64,000 nt of DNA from Candidula unifasciata (GCA_905116865.2 CAJHNH020007601.1:330450-394449), one strand, 5' to 3'. Shown: positions 1-11,391, numbered from the stretch's first letter. Numbers and translations are program-made. The notes: generated from the sequence alone by a model not told the origin.

Positions 1-206
1 TTTCTGCTTGGGTTGCCTCTGTTGTGTTAACAATCTTTGTTTACTTTTGCAGGCGTGTGGTGACGGCTTTTCTGTCTGTTTGGCTGCTTCCAACTATTTC
101 TTTGTTCGTTCTTCTTTTTGAGGACTATGTGGGCTCTTGACAATTCTGCGCGAAGATTTAAATCGTATTCCCTGTGTTTCACGCAAAGGTGTGGATTTGC
201 TATATC
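1..206 (-). other. Retrotransposon spacer cut by window edge
   Basis: Read on the minus strand this follows the stop of the ORF1-like reading frame to its right. It probably leads towards ORF2 of the same non-LTR element, but no endonuclease motif is visible before the window ends. I see no host gene here. Confidence 0.4.
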
Positions 207-1625
207 TTAATGATTGAAGTCAAAGTCCTTGTTGTATTCAATGGATTCCCATCCGCCGTCTATGCCCCACCCTCCTTTGCTTGGTTTAATCGGCTCGTTC
301 ATACATCTCGACAATTCGTCGATGTAGTCTTTCGTCATTACGTCTTTGGCGACGACGGCTGGCATTTCGAATTCCAGGTCTTCGTTATCTGACGTATTTC
401 GTCATCGGATAAGATTTCTCCATCTGACTTTTCTGTGTCTGTGATGACTGAGTTCTCCTCTGGGTCTTCTTGGTTGGTTTCATCATATTCTGGTTCAGTC
501 ATTTGTGCCTGATGCTTCATTGTTGGTTTGTCAGTAGAGACGCCTTTGTCAGCCCTGTTGGTACTTGGCTTCTTAGTAGCATTCCTTTCTTTCTCCAGTA
601 GGGCTCGTTCTGTCTTGGCTGCTTGTGCTGCTGTTACGGCTTCTGCAGTGGCTTTCCCTAGCTGGGCAACTTCGCGGCGCTCGGCTTCCCGTGCATTTAT
701 TAGCTCGGCCAGCTCCTTCCTTCTCTCCTCTCTTTCTGACTGGCGGCGTAGTTCCTCTTCTGCCTTGGTTGCTCTGAGACTGGTTAGTAGCTCTCTGCTC
801 TTTAGTAAGTTTTCTGCGTCTTCTGACTGTCTGATTGTTTGCTGGGTAGCGTATGTCAGCCTGTCTGCCTTTAGGTCCTTGATCTCCCCTAGTAGTAGGG
901 AAATTAGTTCTAGGGTCTCCCTTCGGCGGCCGCTGCGGTTTTCTCTTTCTGGAATGCTGTGACTTGGCTTCTCAGTTCATTGATTATTTGTGGCAGCTCG
1001 TCTTGCTTGGTAGCGGAGCGTGCCTTATCGGTTTGTCTGTCTTTTGGTAGGTTTCTCGGCTGTCTTGCCTCTTGTTGCCTGGGCGCCTGGTATGTATCTC
1101 TGGCGACGGTAGCTGTCATTGCTCTCCTGCACTCCGTAAGGTATGGGCAACCCAGGTACCTCGCGCTGTGAACACCTGAGCAGTTGCTGCATTTCTGGTT
1201 TATGTTAGGCTTCTTAAAGTCGCTGTCGATTTTGGCTTGCGGGCATTCCTTGAAGTCGTGGCTTTTCGAGCAGTGTCGGCATGATGGGCTGCTGCGGCAA
1301 GTCGCGGCGGTGTGCCACTCCCTGTTGCAGCGTGAACACTGATTGATGTCACTGCTGTAGACTCCAGGCTGCTGCTTTCGTAGGTGGGTGCTGGTAGGTC
1401 CCTGCGCCACGACTGGGGCGACTTTTAGGTGATGGCTCCACGATAGGGGAGGCTTCAGGTGATGGCTCCACGATAGGGACGGCTTCGGGTGATGGCTCCA
1501 CGACAGGGGAGGCTTCAGGTGCTGGCATCTCTCGGATAGGTGAGGGAGGGGCCACGATAGGGGCGCCTGTCTCTAATGCTGGTGGAGAAGCTCCGGCAAT
1601 GTTGTTAGGTGTGGCCAGCATCTTC
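207..1625 (-). pseudogene. Non-LTR retrotransposon ORF1 (CCHC zinc knuckles), frameshifted
   Basis: Minus-strand ORF1-type nucleic-acid-binding protein of an I/Jockey-like non-LTR retrotransposon. In order: a proline-rich start with about three tandem copies of an 11-residue unit (VEPSPEA core, 1,420-1,530), a cluster of three Cys/His zinc knuckles (about 1,150-1,350; CSRCNREWHTAAC-type spacing), an alanine/glutamate/lysine-rich stretch likely to be a coiled coil (530-910), and an acidic tail ending at a stop at 207-209. The frame shifts near 1,415, near 910 and near 340, so no single protein is made. This domain order is known for ORF1 proteins that coat element RNA; the assignment is by motif only. 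Confidence 0.75.
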
Positions 1626-1861
1626 TTTGACTTAGGTGCGGGGGCGTGCGCCTGTTTTTTTTTTCCATGATTTAAAAAATGCTGTCAATGGCGGTATATA
1701 CCGAAAGCGAGATCCCTGCGGAGTCTGCAAGACTTGTTGAGTATCCTGAAAAGGACACCAAGTGTACTTTCTCCACAGTTCACTAGACAGTCGTTTTGCA
1801 AAATGGTGCGTACAACGGGCTGCTAAAACTCCATTCGCTACGCCGAATGTGCGATAACCAG
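1626..1861. other. Unassigned spacer between retrotransposon fragments
   Basis: Probably 5' leader of the ORF1 element on the minus strand. No coding signal I can support. Confidence 0.3.
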
Positions 1862-2095
1862 TCAAGACTGACTCAGCTGAATGTCAAGCGAATCGGTGTC
1901 AAATATCTGGTTATCGAGAATCGGGCCACGAATGGAGAGTAAGCGATCGAGCGGAAGACAAGAGGTGCTTGCGACTGGGCTGTCTGCGCTGGGAATGTTC
2001 CAAGTCCACAATCTTCCATGGTGTTTAAACCAGGTGTTACCAATTATCATGCTCTGTGACTCAGCCCGTGCTATTAATCTGTCACCTCTCACGTG
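1862..2095 (-). pseudogene. APE-type endonuclease fragment of a non-LTR retrotransposon
   Basis: The minus-strand frame carries a run resembling the endonuclease segment GNTWFKHHGR.WTW, followed by a degraded SPDG-like and IDYI-like stretch. This is typical of the apurinic-like endonuclease of the non-LTR family whose RT and tail are seen at 6.4-8.5 kb. Only about 75 codons remain and both sides break into unrelated sequence, so it is a relic. The endonuclease would nick target DNA to prime reverse transcription; here it cannot act. Confidence 0.55.
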
Positions 2096-2149
2096 TTTGT
2101 TCCTAGGCCATAGCCACCCACTATTCCGTACACTTTTTCACTTCCTATT

Positions 2150-2562
2150 TTCGCCAATTAATTTCTCTAGGCTTCAGAGATGTAGTTTTACAGAACAATG
2201 CTTGCAATACCTTGAACAGCCAAGAAAAGCAACCAATCTGTTTTGAAAGAGGCGGGAGCCCGAAGACAACTAATCACAGACGTCAGAAGTAGACAGTCAT
2301 CATTTTTCGGCCATGTTATGAGAAGAGGGAAAATGGAACATGTGGTGACCACTAGAAAGATCTGTGGAAGGAGGGATAGAGGAAGACAACGAGAGAACAA
2401 GTGTCAGCAGATCGCAGATTGTGGAGAGGCATAATCGCCCACGTCGGTCGGCAAGACACCTGATGATGATGATACACTATTTGTATTCGTATTCAGCCGA
2501 ATAGTTTGTCCCACTATTCGTATTCGGCCGAATAGTGAAAATCACTATTCGGTACAGCCCTA
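2150..2562 (+). mobile_element. Chimeric hAT-type miniature element, copy A (right part only)
   Basis: Right half of the composite seen complete at 22,539-23,255. It contains the 3' end of a non-LTR retrotransposon (HVMRRGK and RRDRGRQRE motifs), its TGA-repeat tail at about 2,461-2,472, then an AT-rich block with repeated GCCGAATAGT-type words, and the terminal TATTCGGTACAGCCCTA ending at 2,562. The tail-to-block junction is the same as in copy B. No left terminus is present, so this copy lost its 5' part. An AT dinucleotide run follows, so a target duplication cannot be judged. Confidence 0.75.
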
Positions 2563-2585
2563 ATATATATATATATATATCCCGA

Positions 2586-3304
2586 GGCAACGAACAGCTA
2601 TCAGTTGCAGGCAGATCAGTGGTTTGTCTGCAGAGCCGTTTGGCCTGGGGGATGAAACTGCTTCTTTTCTTTGCTTCTAGTCGCTTCATAGCTTGATTTT
2701 GTCATCTTTCATTCAAATGGTGACTAGGCATGCTAAGAACTTGTCTGCTTGTATTAGCGTCTTGGTATCTAAGTGCTTGGGTCATCCCCATTTTCCCCAT
2801 CACAGCTATAGGTGTTCATTTCATACTGCCTGTTGTAATACTGAGTTCTTGATTTTGCAATTTGTATAATTCTTGTCGTGTGGTTTTTGACGCTGAACTC
2901 CACGCTGTTGATCCGTACTCAAGGTGTGGTCAAACACATTGTTGGTTAATTTTCCTTTTTTTTTCAACTAGCACCCTACGTGGTTAAACTTAGTTTTCTC
3001 AGGATGGCTACCCTCCTTTTGGCTTTGTTGCTATCTTGTTGATGTGTTCTGTACATTTTCAGCTATCGATAAACGTGACTCCAAGATATGTGGGCTCCTT
3101 ATCCTCTCCCAGAGTGACTCTATTTATGCGGATGGCGCCTGATTTTTGTTTTGGAGAGAATGTGGAGAGGCCGGTCCTACATATGCATTTGTTGATGCTG
3201 ACACACTATTTATCAATCCATACAGACATTGACTCTTTGTAGCACTATAGTGGTCACTGTTGCATATTCATTTGTTCACCATAGTATCAATTTATCAGCC
3301 AAAC
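2586..3304 (-). pseudogene. Jockey-like retrotransposon fragment (post-RT region)
   Basis: A diverged copy of about 49,760-50,450 in the complete element at 48.8-52.5 kb. Shared blocks include the frame around the MKRLEAKKRSSF.HQAKRL run and the segment leading up to the YADD box. Many stops and small indels are present. Same strand as the full copy relative to the window. Confidence 0.7.
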
Positions 3305-3415
3305 TTTAAGGGTCGCTAAGCGAATAACAAAAGACAGTGAAGTTTATAGTAGAGACAACATTGTAGATATAGATAATCTATTTCGAGTGAACAGAAAGAA
3401 GAAGAAGACGAAGAG

Positions 3416-3532
3416 GATAATGACGACGATGACGATGATTATGATGGTAGTGATGGTGATGGTGGTGACTGTGGTGGAGATGATAATGATGGTGGTGTGG
3501 TGGTGGTGGGGATGATGATGTTCTCACAGTGC
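3416..3532. repeat. Imperfect GAT/GGT trinucleotide repeat
   Basis: Interrupted run of GAT, GAC and GGT triplets, continuous from about 3,416 to 3,532. Low-complexity DNA; it also opens frames on the plus strand that should not be read as genes. Confidence 0.85.
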
Positions 3533-3717
3533 CTTGGGAAGTAGGATACATGCTATTACAAGGCTAATCAAGTAATGGGGTAACTATCTCCTCTGGTGAC
3601 ACACAAGCAGATACCCGAGTACTAAAGTGAATCTTATCATAACTACTTATTTTGGCAAACACTATGCTATCAGTGCAAAAAGTTGACACTTACATCCTCT
3701 AATGAACGTAAAATTGT

Positions 3718-4440
3718 GAAACAGAGATGAAATGCCTTAGGAGCTGCAGGAGTTTCAAGGTAAGACAGAATACGAAATCACGAAATCAGACGAATGCTAG
3801 GAATAAAGCCAGTCTTACAGATCAACAAAGAACAACAAATGAAACGGTTTGGACACCTAATAAGAATGCCCTGTTACTATCTACATTAGTACATTAGCGA
3901 GTCACATTGACACATTACAACGGGCACAGAGCGAGCGGAAGACCTTGGAAAATATGGAGTGGTGGCATTAAGAACAACCATACAGAAATAAACATAAATC
4001 CGAATAGTTCTCTCGACCAGAAGAGATCGAGTGAGAAACGATGTGATTACAAGAACTATTGGAACCATACCCATCGTTAAATTTATTGAGAAGCAAAGAA
4101 TGAAATGGTTTGGTCACCTAGTGAGAATGGAACCAACGATGCCAGCATCAAGAGCATACAACATGAAAATCGAAACACCAAGAGGCAGGGGAAGACCAAG
4201 AAGAATATGGATTGAAGGAGTCACGGACAACTTGAGACTTCATAACATCACGGCATATGAAGCGACTGACCGCGCCCTGGCTCGGTTGCCGATCATCTGA
4301 TAGACTGCGACGCCGAGCGGCACAAGCAGATTTTGACAAAAAAAGTTCTCTCGACAGAGCTCTTTAACAAACGTTACGTCTCTCCCAGACACTTCGCTGA
4401 GGTACAAGGCGGAAGAGAAGAAAAAGCACAAGCTAATATG
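3718..4440 (+). pseudogene. Non-LTR retrotransposon 3' end, split by a later insertion
   Basis: Plus-strand C-terminal part of a reverse-transcriptase polyprotein: a degraded EMKCLR..AG.S...R...IRRMLG-type helix, a FGHL.RMP motif, and a terminal block ending in the TLR.TRWK-like run. The same sequence recurs at 48,160-48,530, which allows the interruption at 4,018-4,343 to be recognised. Frameshifts throughout. Confidence 0.7.
4018..4343 (+). mobile_element. 5'-truncated non-LTR insertion with 12-bp target duplication
   Basis: A 326-bp insert flanked by AGTTCTCTCGAC at 4,006-4,017 and 4,344-4,355. It encodes the C-terminal tail of a reverse transcriptase (QRMKWFGHLVRM, then GRGRPRRIWIEGV) in one frame of 89 codons and ends in an A-rich tail (ACAAAAAA). 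Truncation at the 5' side and an A-rich 3' end are the hallmarks of target-primed reverse transcription. It is younger than the fragment it splits. Confidence 0.85.
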
Positions 4441-4517
4441 TAATAAACGTTATCTTGATAGAATTTTGATTTAAGCCTTTTCGCATTTATTTTTACATTT
4501 TATTCTTCATTTACTAC

Positions 4518-5280
4518 AACCTACAGGAAAGCACTGTCACAACTATGATGCAGAAGTTAAAGCCGTCAAAATAGCAACAGAGAAACTGTTAAATAAACGT
4601 CGTATTTCCCCACCATTGGCATTTCTGAAAGATACAAGAGCGGTGCTTCAGGCACTCCAATCTAGAAAACCACCTGGTATACAAAAACTACTCTCCAAAC
4701 TAGGCAGCATAATATTCGTTCTTATCCTGTCATCCCTTTGTGGGATGCAATTTTTCGTGTGTTTTTTAAGGCCCCACTCTGGCTCTTGCCAGGTGCCGCA
4801 ATAAAGCCAAGCCATAAATATGGTCTAAAGGCTGAACGCGGTTTCCGGAACTTCTCCACGGGTGACCCTCATCAACATGGTGGCACTTTGTGTCGTCGGG
4901 TGTTTATCGCTTGTGTAATGCCCTGATGGGGTAGAAGAAGATAGAAAGAACTAGGCAGCAGGTGTAAGGTAACTATGCAGTTGACACCATCCCACTGTGG
5001 AGTTCCTGGAAATGAAAGAACTGATAAACTAGCTAAGGAAGGTGCAAATGAAGAACAACCTGACGTACCAGTCTCTTATCGACAAAAGAAGAGAATAATC
5101 AAATCAAGCAAAAAGCCGCCAAAACCGGCAAAAGATGATTACTATTTTATGGCCAAACCAGAGCAAGTTATTATTCTACGCCTTAGAACAGGACACGGTC
5201 AACTTCGCAGCCACATGTACACACAATCTAAAATCGGCGAATCAGCCATGTGCACATGTGGATTTGCACCTGAGCTCCCT
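4518..5280 (+). pseudogene. Jockey-like RNase H fragment, split by a SINE-like insert
   Basis: Plus-strand copy of the RNase H region found on the minus strand at 48,837-49,964. It shows [13 protein letters not shown], a FLKDTRAVLQALQS block in which the catalytic TDA position reads KDT, then [19 protein letters not shown] and a Cys-rich end (MCTCG). The 239-bp insert at 4,710-4,948 divides it. The substitution and the interruption make it non-functional. Confidence 0.8.
4710..4948 (+). mobile_element. SINE-like 239-bp insertion with 12-bp target duplication
   Basis: Flanked by AACTAGGCAGCA at 4,698-4,709 and 4,949-4,960. It has no open frame of note and ends in a purine-rich AGAAGAAGATAGAAAG stretch. 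A related, diverged sequence lies at about 31,700-31,870, so it is a dispersed family. I see no clear tRNA-type A and B boxes, so the class (SINE or truncated retrotransposon 3' end) is inferred from size, target duplication and tail. Confidence 0.7.
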
Positions 5281-6198
5281 ATAGTGCATGTGAGCAAATG
5301 TAAATTGTGTGAAATCGGATGCCCATGTGCATTGTTGCATATGTAAAAAATCTTTTGGCAGTGGGAAATCGAAAAGAGTAGCCTAACGGCGCTACCTGGG
5401 CAAAATTTGAAGTTAAAAATATACTCAAAGTATTTCAGGATCCTCGCCAGTGCTACAGAGCCGGTGCACTGTGCTGAGCTTCTTCTGACTCAGACTTGAA
5501 TTAGAAGAAAAACGGAGCATTTATGGGTTACTACACGTGTGCCATGATGTTGATGTGTTGTTCAAACTTCAAACCTAAAAAAAAAAAAAAAAAAACACTA
5601 GCGAGATTGTCATTTGTCTCAGGCAGGTTGAAGTGCCATAGAGGGAGTTTAGGACTGCTGTTAATGTTATAATCACGTAAGAGGTTGTTGCAAGGGTACA
5701 TAATTACTCAGATATGTTACGTATTTAATAGCTGTCGGAATATATGTATGTGGTATCTCCAGTTTTGTCTACTTTCGCACTGGTTGAACCTTGGACTTTG
5801 CGCCCTCTTGCAAGAACTTTTACTAACATTATTGGTACGCTGGGTACTTTATAAGTTATTTAAAAAGCTCTAGTGGGCCTGAGTCCGACCCTACTGATTG
5901 ATTTGTAACAGGTCTTGTTGCAGAGTGCCATTATTTTAATGCGAATCTTCCATGTTCAAATTTCAGAAACCCTATTTACCTAGGTCACCGATGTTACATG
6001 GAAACCTGTAATTCAAGACCGCTATAAATATGATGACTGGTTTTGTTTGGTCCCATGGTTATCAAATGCGATGCGATAGAACTGTCTGCGCCTGCACGCG
6101 GTGAGGTCAGCACACAGCAGCCATCAACACAACATCGAGCCCACATTGCACTGTCGCGGCTTAGCTGCTTAGCTGGTGTTGAATTCCAAACACTAAAC
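5281..6198. other. No recognised gene; A-rich run and unique-looking DNA
   Basis: Contains an A homopolymer at about 5,577-5,595 and otherwise no motif I recognise on either strand. This is DNA into which the hAT element at 6,199 inserted. Confidence 0.4.
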
Positions 6199-6374
6199 CA
6201 GTGTTGCCACTTCGGATGTTTTACATCCAGATCTAAATGTTTCCCTTTGCATCTATATTGTGTTTTTAACGTCTAGATGGTAGATGCAATTCTAGATGTT
6301 TTTTCATTTGAAGTTAGATATTTTAAAGATTTTTTTTTCAGTGTCAGTTTAATAACTACTGTGTACAAATTATA

Positions 6375-8461
6375 AAAAAACTAAAGAACATTAGAAAAAC
6401 TCCACAGAACATCAAGTTAAATTTAGGAATTCTTAGAACGGATAAAGAAATTAAGGACCAGTACAATGTCACTGTACAAAACCGGTATAATGCAATGGAA
6501 ATTATAGACTATTGATGAACAGTGGGATATGTTGCGTGAGTCAATTCAGCAGACATCTGAAGAGACAATCCCACACCCATAGAGTTGCAAAAAAGAAATG
6601 GATGTCAACCGAAATTCTGCAGTTGAAAGAAGGAAGAAAAAGAATGATAAAGAAGAATACTCTAGAAAACAAAAAGAAATAGTGAACAAATGCAAAGTGG
6701 CTAAAGAAGCCTGGCTGAATCAAATGTGTACAGAGATTGGGGAAAACAACAGGAAAGACTCATATTCCATGTACCAAAAGATAAACATGTTAACAGGAAA
6801 GATGACACGTAACAACACTGGATGTTTGAAATCAAAAGATGGTGACTTATTAATGGGACATAGTAATATAATTAACAGATGGACAGAGTATATAGGGGAA
6901 TTGTATGATGATAATAGACCAGATGTAGAACTGCAGACCAACAATGATGGTCCACCAATAATGACTGCAGAAGTTGAGGATGCAATACATCATATGAAGA
7001 AAGGAAAAGCACCCGGGCCAGACAACATCTCACTGGAAGAAATCGAAGCACTGGGAGATTTTGGAATTGAAATAATAACTAAACTTTTAAATGATATTTA
7101 TAATAGTGGGTATATTCCAAACGACCTTTTAAAATCCATATTTATAGCTCTGCCTAAGAAACCAGGCACTATATCGCACAATAAGTCTTACGAGTCACAT
7201 GACTAAGATTTTACTGAGAATAATTATGAGAAGAATAAGAAATAAAATTAAACCAGAAATCAGCGATGAACAATCTGGATTTATTGAAGGAAAAGGTACA
7301 AACAATGCCATATACATCCTAAGGACATTGTCAGAAAGAGCTATAGAAGTAAAGACTGATTTGTACATATGCTTCATAGACTATACAAAAGCGTTTGACT
7401 GTCTGAAGCATGAAGAAGTAATCAAACTGTTAGAAAAATTAAACATTGATGGGAAATTTCTAAGAATAATAAAGAATATGTATTGGCAGCGAACAGCAGC
7501 TATAAGAATTAACAACTGTTTAGGTACATTTCAAAGCATAAAGAGGGGCGTACGACAAGGATGTGTAATGTCACCTGATTTGTTTTCAATATACAGTGAA
7601 TATATAATGAGAGCTTTAATTTGTATGCCCGGAATTGTGGTTGGTGGGCACAATATAAATAATTTACGTTATGCTGATGACACAGTCTTGATAGCAACAA
7701 TTTAGAAAGAACTACAGGAAATGATAGACATGTGGTGTTAGAAAGTGGAAGAATGGGCCTCAGTTTGAATAATGGGAAGACAGAAGTAATGGTGGTATTA
7801 AAGAAACGAATTATTCCTAGGTGTGTAATAAAAGTTGATGGTGTTATTTTAGGACAAGTACAGAAATTTAAGTATCTGGGCACATGGATAACATCAGATG
7901 GAAGATGCATAACTGAAATAAGAAACAGAATAGGCCAGTCAAAAACTGAATTTTATTTAAAAAAAAAAAAAAAAACATCTTGTGCAATATATCCTTGTCA
8001 TTGAGAGTTAGAAAAAGAATTCTTGCTTGCTACATACATCCAGTTTTAACATATGGCTGTTAATCCTGGACAATAGGTAGGCAGGCCAAACAATTCCTGG
8101 AGGCCTCGGAGATGTGGTTTTACAGAAGAATGCTTAGAATACCTTGGACAGACAAAAAGAGCAACCAAGAGGTTTTGAAAGAGGCGGCAGCCCGAAGACA
8201 ACTTATCACGGACATCAGAAGGAGACAGTCATCACTTTTCGGCCACGTTATGAGAAGAGGGAAAATAGAACATGTTGTGACCACTGGAAAGATATGTGGA
8301 AGGAGAGATAGAGGTAGACAACGAGAGAAGATGCTTGACAGTCTTGTTGCATGGCATGGAGGTGTGTCGGCACACGAACTGATACATGCTGCAGGAGATC
8401 GCAGATTATGGAGAGGCATGATCGCCCACGCCAGTCGGCAAGGCACCTGGTGATGATGATG
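6375..8461 (+). mobile_element. 5'-truncated non-LTR retrotransposon with TGA-repeat tail
   Basis: Reverse-transcriptase polyprotein remnant. It begins in the endonuclease-RT linker, continues through the RT fingers (KGKAPGPDNIS near 7,000), palm (FIDYTKAFD near 7,375, RGVRQGCVMSP near 7,545, YADDTVLIA near 7,670), thumb (FKYLGTWI near 7,870) and the C-terminal GHVMRRGK...RRDRGRQRE block, ending in TGATGATGATG at 8,451-8,461. Frames change at about 7,200, 7,705, 8,000 and 8,110, with stops. A weak 6-bp flank match (GTACAA at 6,363 and 8,462) may be the target duplication. Truncated copies of the same family end lie at 2.2, 22.8, 33.2 and 60.7 kb. Confidence 0.85.
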
Positions 8462-8465
8462 GTAC

Positions 8466-9119
8466 AACTTTTAATACAATTTTTTTGGGGTCAGGGTATG
8501 TACATTGTGGAAGCTGCGATTACTTAAACTTTGAACTCACTGGGGTCAACGCTCAACAATCTGGCAACTCCGGTACTGATTAAGAGTGCGCTTAAATGAT
8601 ACTAACTTTGTTTGAACGGTGTCCTCGCTGTGTTGTGAATTACAGCTGTGATGTTGACTTTGTGTTTTTTTTTTTTAAATTGGCAAAAATTTCAGAAAGA
8701 GTGGCTGTATGATGATAGTGTGAAATTAAAGCGAAAATACAAGACTTGAAGAGTCGTGCAGAGACTAAAAAAAACAAAACTGCAGTTCCGTTCAAAGACA
8801 TTATACCGCTGACATCTGTTTTCAGAACAGCATCGATTAATTAATCATCATAAGTTTAAGGATCTGTCGCAATGTTTTTAAGTTGTCATTGTGCAATTTC
8901 CAACTGTAACCATTTGTTAAATTTGTTTGAAAACACTATTTTTGACGGTAAAGTTATTGATGACATAAAAATGCATAGCAGCAAGTGTACACGTATTATA
9001 AGAAATACTTTATTATCTCACTCTGGAAAAGATTTCATCAGATATTTTTCTACAAATAAAAATATGGTTTATTATTTGACGAATCATATGCCATTTCTGT
9101 ACTGAAAATGCATGGTTAG
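8466..9119 (+). pseudogene. hAT transposase, N-terminal remnant
   Basis: Left part of the hAT coding region, including a 77-codon frame (8,872-9,102) with a SNCNHLLNLFE stretch and KCTRIIRNTLL. It is broken off by the LTR element at 9,120 and upstream by the non-LTR insertion. The family match rests on the right-hand part and the shared inverted ends; this segment alone would not be diagnostic. Confidence 0.5.
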
Positions 9120-9674
9120 TGTAATGATGTTATAAATAGGGATAATGTCAGGGGATGATTGGCATAATTGGGGAAGTCCCTGAGAGCATGGGTTTCACGG
9201 AGATATGGTGAAACGACAGGAAAGAGTGAGTCACGTGTGAATGAGGAGATCTGGGGGATTGAGAATCAGGCGGTCATTCGGTGACTGGGCCCCAGAGAGA
9301 AAGGATGGGAAATGAAGCTGTGAAGATGAATGGAGAATGACCAGAGCATGTGGATCTGAATCGGCGAGGAATGAATGATCGAGAAGGCCAGCTGTGATGG
9401 TACCTTGTTTGATTGTTAAAGCCAGCCGTGAATATGTCAACGTCTATTGTCCGAATGCTGTAAGTGGATTCTCCTGTGATTCGTGTATTGTGCTACCGTG
9501 TAAATAAACTCGTGAAATGTGCCGCTGGTGTCAACCGTTGTTAGAAGTTGTGTGACCGTGAAGAAGATCATGTCTGCTTTGATTGAGTTGTGAACCTCTA
9601 GACATCAGAGCCAGTGTTAACTCTGCACCACAGATATCCAGTGTGGAGGAGACACAAAAAGGGCAGTCATTACA
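9120..9674 (+). repeat. Left LTR
   Basis: 555 bp, TG...CA. It differs from the right LTR at three positions by my comparison (9,490, 9,522 and 9,637). AATAAA at about 9,503-9,508 is a plausible polyadenylation signal. Confidence 0.95.
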
Positions 9675-9675
9675 T

Positions 9676-9693
9676 TGGGAGCCCGTCCTAAGT
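9676..9693 (+). promoter_or_regulatory. Primer-binding site, tRNA-Pro-like
   Basis: TGGGAGCCCGTCC starts two bases after the left LTR. The TGG start is expected for pairing with a tRNA CCA end, and the next bases match the proline-tRNA type of primer site at about 11 of 13 positions. The identity of the primer tRNA is an inference. Confidence 0.6.
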
Positions 9694-10253
9694 GCGAATA
9701 CATTGTAATTTATAAGTATGAGTTACAGTGCAGGCTTGTACTAACTATGGCAGTACATTAGACGTAGTGTTTTTGTGGACAGAAGTAAAATTTAGGCAAA
9801 CACCGGCAGCCGTAAGTTTTGAGTGACTATGTGTGTTGGAAGATGGAGTTTAAAGAAATGTCGGGGTATTATGTAAGACCAGGACATGCTGTCAAGGGCA
9901 TTAAGTAAAACCGGGACAACTGAATTCCAGACTCTGGTCATTCTGAAACAAACAAGCTAGCCTGAGAAAAATTGGCAGAAACACAGCGAAGCAATACTGG
10001 GTAATGTATTCACTCCACGTGTGAAAAAATTGTACACGTTTCATCCCGCGACGTGGGAACGCTTGTTCGTCGCTGGAAGAGACTGTGTAAGCTGAACTTT
10101 TGACCCTTGTGGTGGGTAATCCACGACGGAAAATTGTCAGCAGCGGTATCCCTGTGATCGTTGTTTGACGTGGGTTTTGTTCGTCAAACAAGAGGTCATA
10201 AACCAGAGATACGAATTTCGGACTAGATTTCACCGCAAGAACACTGCATTAGT
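9694..10253 (+). other. LTR-element leader, first part
   Basis: Non-coding by inspection. Lies between the primer site and the nested minus-strand fragment; the remaining leader continues at 11,392-12,400. Confidence 0.5.
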
Positions 10254-11391
10254 TAGTTAGTTAGTTAGTTGGGTTATCATCATTGCACTCCGGACATGTC
10301 CATAGGTGCTCAGATCCTCCCCTCAGTATGAATCCCAACGTCCGATGGCTAATAGTACCAGTTCTATGTTGATTAACAAATCTTCTGACGTGTCCGGTGT
10401 GCGTCTCGTTTTTTGCTGTGCCGATCTTAATTCCCAAGTCTGCCATTCTGGCGAGTGATGTGGATTCACTGCCACCAAAGTCCTCTATCCTTCCCATTTC
10501 TCTGAGGGCATTGATAATATCAGCATGATCCATAGGCCGACCGTCGGTAGTGATAGCGGATCCAGCCAGCCTGTCAGCTCTTTCATTTCCATCGACGCCT
10601 GCGTGTCCCGGAACAAAAATAAAGATGACTCCTCGCACAGTGGACTTCTGAATTGATTCAAGCCATTGTCTTCGCGCTGAACCTGCCTGAACCCTCCGGA
10701 TCATACTCATTGAATCACTGAGTATACATATGCGGGTGTATTTTTGTGTTTCAAGCCAGGCAAACGCTTGCGTCACTGCCATCACCTCCATCGTCATGCT
10801 GCTGGTTGTCATGGAGAAGGCGCCGTTGGCTTCTTTGACTGTTCTGCCCGCTGAGCGTGCTGTAAATGCCCATGCGCTTCTTCTTTGGCGTATAACGGAT
10901 CCGTCTGTATAGATTAGTGCATCTGCTTCGTCTGAATTTTCACCGATGAGAGCGTTGACCTCTGCATTAACAGCAACAGGATTCTCTTCTCTACATCGCC
11001 TGTTGAGTGTGACAATACAGGAAAATGTACAAATAAACGCCTGAGGCACAGGTATCCATTCTGCACCAGGTATGATGTCGGTTAGGCTGCATATTTGCCT
11101 AATAACATCTTCTGCCCGACCTAGCCATGATTTTCCCCTCTTCAGTCTGTCGCCTTTTTCACTAAAAAGTGCTTGATGCAGTGGGTGTTTCTTATCAGCA
11201 CATATTTTGAGGTATGCCCGAGCCCTCCACATCCTGATCCTTTGGTTCATTGTTGGAAAGTCAAGTAGATACCTCATTGCTCCACAGGATGTGTCTCTTG
11301 TACATCCCAAAACAATACGCATGGCTTCATTTTGCACCTTCTCGAGGCGTTCAATTGAGGCATTGCCAGGGGCTAAGACAGCACTCAGTTA
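10254..11391 (-). pseudogene. Non-LTR retrotransposon 3' end with RNase H, (CTAA)n tail
   Basis: One minus-strand frame of 358 codons ends at 10,261. It covers the RT connection (VQNEAMRIVLGCTRDT), then a recognisable RNase H: YTDGSVI with the first Asp, MTMEVMAV with the Glu, LSDSMSM with the second Asp, and [16 protein letters not shown] with the last Asp. It closes with [11 protein letters not shown] and an ACTAACTAACTAA tail (10,254-10,270 on the plus strand). The 5' side is cut at about 11,391. The intact frame suggests a recent source copy. The same terminal sequence occurs at 43,977-44,393. No target duplication could be established. Confidence 0.88.

Noticed and set aside
528..962. 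144-codon plus-strand frame, serine-rich
   Set aside because: It is the opposite-strand shadow of the coiled-coil part of the minus-strand ORF1.
2561..2580. 8-bp target duplication for chimeric copy A
   Set aside because: The right flank is an AT repeat and the left end is missing, so no test is possible.
5960..6200. GGAAACCTGT near 5,999 and 17,951 as a longer target duplication of the hAT
   Set aside because: The left copy is about 190 bp away from the inverted end, so it cannot be part of the target duplication; the octamers next to the ends are used instead.
10250..10270. TTAG repeats as interstitial telomere
   Set aside because: They lie at the 3' end of a retrotransposon fragment, and the same arrangement recurs at 43,978; they are the element tail.
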